Of a stretch of 64,000 nt of DNA, positions 7,456 through 12,336 are shown in pieces (within the stretch, counting starts at the first letter, position 1; every line of letters starts with the position of its first letter). The stretch covers positions 1 through 64,000 of the forward strand of contig JACWEQ010000001.1 of assembly GCA_014653365.1 (NCBI GenBank). The letters are read 5' to 3'. A model generated the notes under the pieces. It was not told the DNA's origin, made no database searches, and was given only the letters and a program-made list of their open reading frames with translations. The position numbers and the translations under genes are program-made. This stretch comes from Pelagibacterales bacterium SAG-MED49 (GTDB lineage: Bacteria > Pseudomonadota > Alphaproteobacteria > Pelagibacterales > Pelagibacteraceae).

Positions 7456-7647
7456 TTACCCAAATGCTTCCGTTAATGTTCCAATGACAAAAATAATTCC
7501 AATAAGAACCGCAATACCTATTACTATTTTATGTACTGAGCCATTTTCTAATTTTTCTTTTTTCTTATCTGATTGGTTTTCAACAAATGCAAACCAAGCA
7601 ATTCCCGCAAAGAATACAACGAAAACTAATACTACTTTCCACGACAT
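7456..7647 (-). CDS. small two-helix membrane protein (63 aa)
   Basis: Unrecognised. Two predicted membrane helices: residues about 4-21 (VVLVFVVFFAGIAWFAFV) and 41-59 (IVIGIAVLIGIIFVIGTL), joined by a charged loop NQSDKKKEKLENG. Third-from-last in the cassette 1 operon order, 18 nt downstream of the 81-aa gene and 3 nt upstream of the secreted protein gene. Supported by spacing and a clean frame. Confidence 0.55.
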   Translation of the reverse strand: MSWKVVLVFVVFFAGIAWFAFVENQSDKKKEKLENGSVHKIVIGIAVLIGIIFVIGTLTEAFG

Positions 7648-7665
7648 TAAAATAACTTCTAATTT

Positions 7666-7911
7666 TTAACATTTAATTTGTAGATCATCTACAAACCCTT
7701 TTTCAATTTTACAATCTTCTACAAACATCAAAAACATACCATATTGATTTTGTACAGCTTCATCAAAATCAATAATATTGTAGCTCATATGCGAATGAGG
7801 TTCAGTTGAATGTGCTTTGGTAATGAAACCAGCACTATTCATTATCTGAACATTTAAACCAATTATTCCAACTGCAATTACAGTTAATATTCCTTTAGTA
7901 AATCTATCCAT
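7666..7911 (-). CDS. small membrane-anchored protein (81 aa)
   Basis: Unrecognised. One N-terminal hydrophobic segment (GILTVIAVGIIGLNVQIM, about residues 7-24), then a short soluble region ending CKIEKGFVDDLQIKC. The two Cys near the C-terminus could pair outside the membrane. An AAGGGAGGAAT Shine-Dalgarno region precedes the ATG on the minus strand. It is the first gene of cassette 1, directly after the conserved leader module at 7931-7997. Confidence 0.5.
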   Translation of the reverse strand: MDRFTKGILTVIAVGIIGLNVQIMNSAGFITKAHSTEPHSHMSYNIIDFDEAVQNQYGMFLMFVEDCKIEKGFVDDLQIKC

Positions 7912-7930
7912 ATTCCTCCCTTGTTAACAC

Positions 7931-7997
7931 TTTCCAAGACTACCAAATCATGAACCAGTAGTCTATTTGCTTTAAAAATGGCTATTTGATTTATCTC
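7931..7997. repeat. cassette right-end module, copy 1
   Basis: On the minus strand this is the common leader ahead of the first cassette gene. It contains TCCAAGACTA..AAATCATGAACC, GTCTATTTGCTTTAAA, the near-palindrome AAATGGCTATTT (7976-7987) and GATTTATCTC. Homologous copies at 9196-9253 and 10876-10940. Confidence 0.8.
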
Positions 7998-8000
7998 TTT

Positions 8001-8021
8001 TGTGTCGAGTTTGGCATCGAG
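8001..8021. repeat. private flank repeat X1, right
   Basis: TGTGTCGAGTTTGG then CATCGAG. Imperfect partner of 5771-5790, in direct orientation, preceded in both cases by TTATCTCTT. Together they frame cargo 1. Confidence 0.75.
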
Positions 8022-8030
8022 TTTTTTAAT

Positions 8031-8081
8031 TAAATTGATGAGTCTTTAAGCGATTTATTTCAAGCTAACTTTTTAATATCC
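8031..8081. repeat. 51-bp spacer block, copy 1
   Basis: Block starting TAAATTGATGAGTCTTTAAG and ending TTTTTAATATCC, identical over 51 bp to 9287-9337. On the minus strand it lies upstream of cargo 1 and could carry its promoter (TTGAAA is present), but no promoter is demonstrable. Confidence 0.9.
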
Positions 8082-8089
8082 GCATAAGT

Positions 8090-8129
8090 ACTGTAGGTTA
8101 TTGCAGCTTATTGTGGAATATTGTGAACC
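8090..8129. repeat. 10-bp tandem repeat block A (4 units)
   Basis: Units ACTGTAGGTT, ATTGCAGCTT, ATTGTGGAAT, ATTGTGAACC at exact 10-bp period, followed by CCCCCAAATAAT. One-helical-turn spacing suggests cooperative protein binding on one face of the DNA; that is inference. Confidence 0.75.
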
Positions 8130-8130
8130 G

Positions 8131-8199
8131 CTACTCCCCCAAATAATCGCCAGCTTCCTGTATCATTTTCCAAAGTTTACTTGCATTTTCTTTGTTCAC
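8131..8199 (-). other. conserved 22-codon reading frame, array copy 2
   Basis: Reads VNKENASKLWKMIQEAGDYL plus GE then TAG. Preceded in frame by TAA AAC and five variable codons, as in the other copies. Confidence 0.55.
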
Positions 8200-8228
8200 A
8201 CCTTCATTTTTCTTGTTTTATCCCGTCC

Positions 8229-8248
8229 ATTTCTAGTTTCATTTCTAG
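8229..8248. repeat. private flank repeat X2, left
   Basis: ATTTCTAGTTTCATTTCTAG, identical over 20 bp to 9258-9277. Internally a direct repeat of ATTTCTAG at 12-bp spacing. Confidence 0.9.
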
Positions 8249-8249
8249 T

Positions 8250-8269
8250 ATCCTATAAAATCCTATAAC
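8250..8269. repeat. cassette left-end motif, copy 2
   Basis: ATCCTATAAAATCCTATAAC, identical to 5793-5812 and 9507-9526; 1 nt from X2. Confidence 0.85.
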
Positions 8270-8304
8270 CCAAAACCAAGATCGTTTAAAGTTTTTTCAT
8301 TCTA

Positions 8305-8820
8305 TTAACATTGATTTACACGACCATGAAAACTGATATTTTTTGTTAAAGTTGTATATGTATTTGTGCTTGGATCTTTGACGACTGAACTAACTTCAAC
8401 TATGCAATTAGATGTCGGGTTACCATCAATAAGTATGTACCCCTCCGCTTTAGCTCCAGTTTTAGTCCCCCAATACCAAGTAGCGCTATCTCCATTTACA
8501 GGATTTTTGAAACCTGAAAAGTGATAATGATCCATAAATAAGTTGGCCATTGAGTTAGTATTTTCATTTTTGCAAGTATATTCTTTAAATGATCCTCTAG
8601 GATTTCCACCATTATGTCTAACATTAACTTTTCCAGAAATATCACAATCCATAGATAGAAGTTCAATATTATTTCCAATAGTGTTTAGATTTTCTTCAAT
8701 GGATATTCGTTTTGCACTACTCGTATACCCACTGTAAGCAACCACACCTACTGCAGCAAGAATACCAATAATTGCAACAACAACTAACAATTCTATTAGA
8801 GTGAAGCCTTTTTGTTTCAT
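8305..8820 (-). CDS. type IV pilin-like protein
   Basis: Prepilin with a canonical class III signal: short leader MKQKG, cleavage before Phe6, FTLIE with the conserved Glu at +5, then a hydrophobic helix LLVVVAIIGILAAVGVVAYSGY. The 171-residue length is normal for PilA/PilE-type major or minor pilins. A C-terminal pair of Cys (CIVEV and the terminal NQC) could form the pilin disulfide loop. It needs a prepilin peptidase and assembly ATPase encoded elsewhere. Unusually, it is cargo of a cassette rather than part of a pil cluster. Pilin versus pseudopilin cannot be separated here. Confidence 0.88.
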   Translation of the reverse strand: MKQKGFTLIELLVVVAIIGILAAVGVVAYSGYTSSAKRISIEENLNTIGNNIELLSMDCDISGKVNVRHNGGNPRGSFKEYTCKNENTNSMANLFMDHYHFSGFKNPVNGDSATWYWGTKTGAKAEGYILIDGNPTSNCIVEVSSVVKDPSTNTYTTLTKNISFHGRVNQC

Positions 8821-8821
8821 A

Positions 8822-8846
8822 ATCCAAGACTAACAAATCCTGAACT
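8822..8846. repeat. partial right-end module inside cassette 2
   Basis: ATCCAAGACTAACAAATCCTGAAC matches the outer half of the right-end modules (compare 9196-9212 and 10876-10897) but lacks the palindrome and TTTATCTC. It lies directly upstream of the pilin-like gene. Confidence 0.7.
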
Positions 8847-8884
8847 CTTATTCAAGTTGAGCTAATCAATAAGTGTTGTGTAAG

Positions 8885-9172
8885 TTAAACCCCCTCAACT
8901 AAAACTAGATGAGCTTTGGCCGCTAATTCTCTAACCGCTTTAGCCGCTTGGTATTTTTCTGATTCATAGAACTTACGAGCAGCATCAATGCTTTCAAATT
9001 CAATTAATATAACAGTACCTAAATTTTCACCTTCTCTTACGTCAGGACTGGGTTCACGAACAAGAACTTTGCCACCGTGCTCTCCAATAGTTGGTCCAGA
9101 CATTTGTTTAAACTTTTCCATACCTTCTTTATCGTGTACTTTAAGATGTGCTATCAAATATCCTTTGCTCAT
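8885..9172 (-). CDS. DUF1330-family protein
   Basis: Ferredoxin-like dimeric alpha/beta-barrel protein of the DUF1330 family (95 aa), cytosolic, function unknown. Seen: KGYLIAHLKVHDKEGMEKF, a GGKVLVREPSP strand, VILIEFESIDAARKFYESEKY and a C-terminal LVLVEGV. This is the standard family layout. A GGAG Shine-Dalgarno lies ahead of the start on the minus strand. First gene of cassette 2. The DUF3303 gene at the array's end encodes another small dimeric-barrel-type protein, which may be coincidence. Confidence 0.85.
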   Translation of the reverse strand: MSKGYLIAHLKVHDKEGMEKFKQMSGPTIGEHGGKVLVREPSPDVREGENLGTVILIEFESIDAARKFYESEKYQAAKAVRELAAKAHLVLVEGV

Positions 9173-9195
9173 AATTTTCTCCTTTAAGTTTTAAT

Positions 9196-9253
9196 ATAAC
9201 AAATCCTGAACCATGAGTCTATTTGCTTTAAAAATAGCTATTTGATTTATCTC
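9196..9253. repeat. cassette right-end module, copy 2
   Basis: AACAAATCCTGAACCATGAG, GTCTATTTGCTTTAAA, perfect palindrome AAATAGCTATTT (9232-9243), then GATTTATCTC. Homologous to 7931-7997 and 10876-10940. Confidence 0.85.
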
Positions 9254-9257
9254 AAAT

Positions 9258-9277
9258 ATTTCTAGTTTCATTTCTAG
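9258..9277. repeat. private flank repeat X2, right
   Basis: 20/20 identical, direct orientation, to 8229-8248. The pair frames the pilin/DUF1330 cargo. Confidence 0.9.
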
Positions 9278-9286
9278 TTTCTTGTT

Positions 9287-9337
9287 TAAATTGATGAGTC
9301 TTTAAGCGATTTATTTCAAGCTAACTTTTTAATATCC
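9287..9337. repeat. 51-bp spacer block, copy 2
   Basis: Identical over 51 bp to 8031-8081. Lies between X2 and the next 10-bp repeat block. Confidence 0.9.
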
Positions 9338-9345
9338 CTATAATT

Positions 9346-9385
9346 AATGTAGTTTAGTGTCGGTTAATGTGGATTAGTTTGTACC
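9346..9385. repeat. 10-bp tandem repeat block B (4 units)
   Basis: Units AATGTAGTTT, AGTGTCGGTT, AATGTGGATT, AGTTTGTACC, exact 10-bp period. Confidence 0.75.
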
Positions 9386-9386
9386 A

Positions 9387-9455
9387 CTAGCACCCCAAAT
9401 AATCGCCAGCTTCCTGAATAATTTTCCAGAGTTTACTTGCGTTTTCTTTGTTCAC
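9387..9455 (-). other. conserved 22-codon reading frame, array copy 3
   Basis: Reads VNKENASKLWKIIQEAGDYL plus GC then TAG. Compared with copy 1: one M/I change and a different last codon; other differences are synonymous. A TGA lies three codons before the GTG, so the conserved part cannot extend upstream in this copy. Confidence 0.55.
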
Positions 9456-9485
9456 TTTACTTCAAACATTGTTTTATCTCGAAAA

Positions 9486-9505
9486 TCTCTAGTCTGGACA
9501 CTAGT
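9486..9505. repeat. private flank repeat X3, left
   Basis: TCTCTAGTCTGGACACTAGT, identical over 20 bp to 10946-10965. Contains an imperfect palindrome CTAGTCT-GG-ACACTAG. Confidence 0.9.
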
Positions 9506-9506
9506 C

Positions 9507-9526
9507 ATCCTATAAAATCCTATAAC
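9507..9526. repeat. cassette left-end motif, copy 3
   Basis: ATCCTATAAAATCCTATAAC, identical to the other two copies; 1 nt from X3. Confidence 0.85.
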
Positions 9527-9557
9527 ACATAACTACGATCCCTTAAAGTTTTATCAT

Positions 9558-10226
9558 TTAATCTTTCCACTCAGACAAAAATGTAATTCGACCTTTGTTG
9601 TAATCTTGCTCACATTTAAAGAAGAGTTTTTTATAATCTTTAATTTGAAGTTTTTCTTTAACAGTCATTTTATTAAAAATATTCCATTTTGATTTTGCAA
9701 TAGCAAGAAACCATGCTTCAGTATTTTTCAAGTAATTTTCCCAATTTTTATCTTTTTTTTCTTTAGCAAGTATTACCAAAGGATCTTTGAGAGCATTAGT
9801 TAAACCATTATAAATTTTTCGTCTATTATCCCAATACGTGAAATTTTTTGATTGCTTGGTTTGATATTTGTTTTCAAATTGAGCCAGCATTTTTTTTTCA
9901 GTTTGATTTGAAGCATTGTAAATAGCTATAAAAACATCTTCAGTAAGTTTTCTTTCACGCTCTTTAATTATATCATGGTGTTCTATAAAATTGATTGGAA
10001 AATTATCCTCATATTCTAAAATATATTTATCTTTAACTAATGGTTTACCAAAACTTCTATTGTCTTTCTCCCAGTTTGGTATCTTGGCTGTTTTCCAGCC
10101 TGATTTTAAACTTTCGTCATAATTTTTGTCTGCACATTTTTCCATTGCTATAAATACATCTTTATCTGAATCTCCAAAGGCTAGACTGGGTATTATTAAA
10201 ATTATAAAAAAAATTATCTTTTTCAT
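9558..10226 (-). CDS. secreted hypothetical protein (222 aa)
   Basis: Unrecognised periplasmic or secreted protein. A signal peptide is clear: MKKIIFFIILIIPSLAFG with cleavage near residue 18. The mature part is helical, rich in Lys/Trp/Tyr, with two Cys (MEKCADKNY near 31 and KCEQDY near 205) that may pair. The start region (VFIAMEKCADKNYDESLK) and the end (FKCEQDYNKGRI) each carry one of them. It lies 33 nt after the membrane protein gene and ends cassette 3. No enzymatic motif seen. Confidence 0.6.
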   Translation of the reverse strand: MKKIIFFIILIIPSLAFGDSDKDVFIAMEKCADKNYDESLKSGWKTAKIPNWEKDNRSFGKPLVKDKYILEYEDNFPINFIEHHDIIKERERKLTEDVFIAIYNASNQTEKKMLAQFENKYQTKQSKNFTYWDNRRKIYNGLTNALKDPLVILAKEKKDKNWENYLKNTEAWFLAIAKSKWNIFNKMTVKEKLQIKDYKKLFFKCEQDYNKGRITFLSEWKD

Positions 10227-10259
10227 TTCAAATCACCCATATCACTCAAATTTTTTCAA

Positions 10260-10850
10260 CTATTCTTCTTTTTGTTTATTTCTTATATAAAACCATGTAA
10301 CTGGAAACAATGTAAGCATCATAACCATTTTAGCAAAAAAGTTTTTATCAATTATTAAATAGATAATTCCTACAATAATTATTGAAAAAAAGAGTAAATT
10401 TGTTTGTATTTTACTAATTTTTTTTTGATTTAACTTTTTAAAAGCTATGTAAAGAGCAAAGAACATATTTCCAAAAATCCATAATATTGAAAATGTTTTT
10501 CCTGTATAAATCCAGAATGGTAAAAAAATCGTAGCTGTACCTGTGAAATTATAATTTTTTGGAAATAAATCTGCACATAAATGTATAGCTATACCTAACA
10601 AAAAACCGATGTATATGTAATCTAGCAAGTTATCTCTAAAGTGCTTAGAAATAAAAATTTTATCAAATTGTTTTTTTATTGAAAATTTTTTCATTTCTTT
10701 TGTTAACAAGAAATAAATCAATAATGGCACTAATATTCCATGAGTAATAATAGATCTATGACCTAAAAAAATAAAAATTAAATCAATATCAGGAAAGTTC
10801 AAACCGCCATAAAGTGAAATATAAAAAGGTAATAAAAATTTCTTTTCCAT
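10260..10850 (-). CDS. membrane-bound metal-dependent hydrolase-like protein
   Basis: Polytopic inner-membrane protein (196 aa) resembling the YdjM/DUF457 membrane-bound hydrolase family. Seen: GGLNFPDIDLIF followed by GHRSIITHG, and later GIAIHLCADLF. These Asp/His clusters within helices are the putative metal ligands of the family. Five or so hydrophobic segments follow the order expected. No reaction is established for the family, and the N-terminus is shorter than in typical members. First gene of cassette 3. Confidence 0.6.
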   Translation of the reverse strand: MEKKFLLPFYISLYGGLNFPDIDLIFIFLGHRSIITHGILVPLLIYFLLTKEMKKFSIKKQFDKIFISKHFRDNLLDYIYIGFLLGIAIHLCADLFPKNYNFTGTATIFLPFWIYTGKTFSILWIFGNMFFALYIAFKKLNQKKISKIQTNLLFFSIIIVGIIYLIIDKNFFAKMVMMLTLFPVTWFYIRNKQKEE

Positions 10851-10875
10851 ATTTATATTTTAAAATTCCTCACAA

Positions 10876-10940
10876 ATCCAAGGCTAACAAATCCTAAACA
10901 ATGAGTCTATTTGCTTTAAAACAGCTGTTTGATTTATCTC
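10876..10940. repeat. cassette right-end module, copy 3
   Basis: ATCCAAGGCTAACAAATCCT, GTCTATTTGCTTTAAA, palindrome AAACAGCTGTTT (10919-10930), GATTTATCTC. Relative to copy 2 the palindrome carries paired changes (A/T to C/G) that keep its symmetry. Confidence 0.85.
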
Positions 10941-10945
10941 AAAAG

Positions 10946-10965
10946 TCTCTAGTCTGGACACTAGT
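10946..10965. repeat. private flank repeat X3, right
   Basis: 20/20 identical, direct orientation, to 9486-9505. Confidence 0.9.
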
Positions 10966-10973
10966 TTGTTGCT

Positions 10974-11024
10974 TAAATTGATGAGTCTGAATGCAATTTA
11001 TTTTTAATGAAAGTTAAATCACCC
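10974..11024. repeat. diverged spacer block, copy 3
   Basis: Begins TAAATTGATGAGTCT like the 51-bp blocks at 8031 and 9287, then diverges but keeps the general T/A pattern and leads into the 10-bp repeats at the same distance. Confidence 0.65.
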
Positions 11025-11032
11025 GCATAACT

Positions 11033-11072
11033 AGTGTGAAGTAGTGTGAGGTCGTGTGAAGAAGTGTGTACC
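11033..11072. repeat. 10-bp tandem repeat block C (4 units)
   Basis: Units AGTGTGAAGT, AGTGTGAGGT, CGTGTGAAGA, AGTGTGTACC, exact 10-bp period and the most regular of the four blocks. CCCCAAATAAT follows at 11080-11090, then similarity to the array stops. Confidence 0.8.
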
Positions 11073-11090
11073 TCTAACGCCCCAAATAAT

Positions 11091-11269
11091 GGTCAATTAC
11101 CATAAAATTTTATTGTAAAAAAATTTGTTGTGTTCTATTTCCGTTCTCTCGATTAAAATTATATTTATGCTATAGAGATTACTCATAACATTTGTTATGC
11201 GGCCTTAAATAATGCCTTCTAGGTGAGCCATTTAAATCACTGAAACTTAATCATCATAGAGGGATCTCT
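11091..11269. other. non-coding stretch beyond the array edge
   Basis: No gene or array module recognised. Contains a short inverted ATGGT/ACCAT around 11089-11103. A TATAGAGATT at about 11171 is echoed by CATAGAGGGATCTCTATG just before the next gene. Presumably the promoter region of the plus-strand genes starting at 11293. Confidence 0.4.
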
Positions 11270-11308
11270 ATGACTAAAATGAAGGAGGCACTATGCCAAC
11301 AAGTATAA
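11270..11308 (+). CDS. possible 12-aa leader peptide overlapping next gene
   Basis: ATG ACT AAA ATG AAG GAG ... TAA, reading MTKMKEALCQQV, overlaps the start of the 181-aa gene by 16 nt in another frame and contains that gene's strong AAGGAGG ribosome-binding site. It could couple translation. Evidence is positional only, and it may be chance. Confidence 0.25.
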   Translation: MTKMKEALCQQV

Positions 11309-11838
11309 GAAAAATTATTGCAAATCGTAAGAACTCTAAAAAGTCTACTGGACCGATTAGCAATAAAGGTAAATTAAAGTCTAGTTTAAATTCAATTAAA
11401 CATGGTTTGTATGGAGAAAAAATAGCAATCATTGGTGAAAACATTGATGAGATCAATGATATCATTGAGCGATTAGTTAAAGAGTTAAAGCCAGTAGGGA
11501 TTAACCAAGAAATCATCGTCTCAAAAATGGTTGATCTAGCCATTCGATTAAGAAGAATTCCTTTATTAGAAGCAGGAGTACTTAATCAAGAAATGCAAGA
11601 ATATGAGGCTGATAAATATAAAGAAGATATAGCTGAAGTCGTAGGCGGAGGAGATAAAAAAACCATGATGCTATCTTCAAATGTAATCGTTAGAAAATCA
11701 GGGCTTTCATTTGCAAGAGATTGTAATAGTGGCAGTGCTATTTTAAAACTTAACACCATTGAAGATAAACTACTTTCTAAATACTTTAAACTATTAGAGA
11801 TTTTAAAAAGACTTCAAAAAAAGAAAGGAGCCCTATAA
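11293..11838 (+). CDS. uncharacterised NRxNSxKSTGP...HGL family protein
   Basis: Basic N-terminal signature IIANRKNSKKSTGPISNKGK...SLNSIKHGLYG, a widespread but uncharacterised pattern (A-N-R-x-N-x-x-x-S-T-G-P-x-x-x-x-G-K ... HGL), often near mobile genes. It is followed by a helical region (residues 50-110) with R-rich LAIRLRRIPLLEAG and a less conserved tail. It may bind nucleic acid; that is inference. A strong Shine-Dalgarno AAGGAGG sits 4 nt before the ATG. Its stop overlaps the next gene's ATG by one base. Confidence 0.6.
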   Translation: MPTSIRKIIANRKNSKKSTGPISNKGKLKSSLNSIKHGLYGEKIAIIGENIDEINDIIERLVKELKPVGINQEIIVSKMVDLAIRLRRIPLLEAGVLNQEMQEYEADKYKEDIAEVVGGGDKKTMMLSSNVIVRKSGLSFARDCNSGSAILKLNTIEDKLLSKYFKLLEILKRLQKKKGAL

Positions 11839-12293
11839 TGAAAAAAAAATATAGTGCTCGACTTAAAGTATCCAAATCTCGCAAAAGTAAACTTGGTAAA
11901 ACGAAGCCAAACTTTAACAAAATGGTTAAAGATCAATGTAAACGTTATGAACAATTTAGTGAAAAAAAAATTGGTGAAACGAAGCCAAATTTAGACGCAC
12001 CAACTTTAAATATTGAGCTTAAGGAGGTTGAGAAAATTGATGTTAAATCTGATCATGAAATTGAACTTGAAAAATATCAACAGCAGAGAAGACTTGAGCG
12101 AGAGGCTTATATTAAAAAGGAGAGGGAAAAAGAAAATACTATTAAATTCGAAATTGTCTCACCTATTAGAAAAGATCCTAATAGAGGAATGAAATTTGTT
12201 AAATGTAGTAATGAGCCAATTAATAGAGGAAGATTAGGTCATTCTAAGACTTTTTTAAAGAATGTTAAAAAGCCCAAGACTTACTACTGGTAA
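11838..12293 (+). CDS. highly charged hypothetical protein (151 aa)
   Basis: Unrecognised, extremely Lys/Arg/Glu-rich and probably partly disordered. Two near-copies of a K-x-G-x-TKPN element (LGKTKPNFNK near residue 21 and IGETKPNLDA near 46) suggest an internal repeat. A helical, possibly coiled-coil stretch follows at about 70-100, then a basic tail (GRLGHSKTFLKNVKKPKTYYW). The ATG overlaps the preceding stop by one base, so the two are translationally coupled. Function unknown. Confidence 0.55.
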   Translation: MKKKYSARLKVSKSRKSKLGKTKPNFNKMVKDQCKRYEQFSEKKIGETKPNLDAPTLNIELKEVEKIDVKSDHEIELEKYQQQRRLEREAYIKKEREKENTIKFEIVSPIRKDPNRGMKFVKCSNEPINRGRLGHSKTFLKNVKKPKTYYW

Positions 12294-12336
12294 TGAGGGG
12301 TTGAGAATGTTTCAATATTCATTTAAAATATAAATT

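Larger units (their letters stand above)
5643..8089 (-). mobile_element. cassette unit 1 of modular array (putative)
   Basis: Unit delimited by two 10-bp-repeat blocks (5643-5672 and 8090-8129). In plus-strand order it contains: CCCCAAATAAT and a conserved 22-codon module, TTTATCTC, private repeat X1, left-end motif, five minus-strand genes, right-end module, TTTATCTC, X1 again, and the 51-bp block. No transposase or integrase gene is inside. The mobile interpretation is inference from the modular repetition. Confidence 0.5.
8090..9345 (-). mobile_element. cassette unit 2 of modular array (putative)
   Basis: Same plan as unit 1: 10-bp repeats, 22-codon module, X2, left end, cargo (pilin-like and DUF1330 genes, minus strand), right end, X2, 51-bp block. 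X2 copies are identical over 20 bp. A partial second right-end module at 8822-8846 lies between the two genes, so the cargo may be composite. Confidence 0.5.
9346..11032 (-). mobile_element. cassette unit 3 of modular array (putative)
   Basis: Same plan as units 1 and 2, with cargo of two minus-strand genes (9558-10226 and 10260-10850) framed by identical X3 repeats. The unit is closed by a fourth 10-bp repeat block at 11033-11072 plus CCCCAAATAAT, after which similarity stops. Confidence 0.5.

Noticed and set aside
8090-8129. Plasmid or replication origin iterons
   Set aside because: No rep or dnaA-like gene nearby, and the block recurs four times at cassette junctions, which fits a junction role better.
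8131-8199. 3' end of a protein gene regenerated by integration
   Set aside because: The 22-codon frame is closed by an upstream TAA in all copies and no full-length version exists at either array edge, so there is no parent gene in the window.
5643-11090. Integron with attC sites
   Set aside because: No IntI gene in the window, no GTTRRRY/RYYYAAC core pairs recognised, and the flanking repeats differ between cassettes. The cassette idea stands, the integron label does not.
5643-11090. CRISPR array
   Set aside because: Only three to four repeats, spaced by 1-2 kb of genes, and no cas genes.
11274-11543. Minus-strand 89-aa ORF opposite the 181-aa gene
   Set aside because: It lies antisense inside a gene with strong SD and a recognisable signature; composition is that of a shadow frame.
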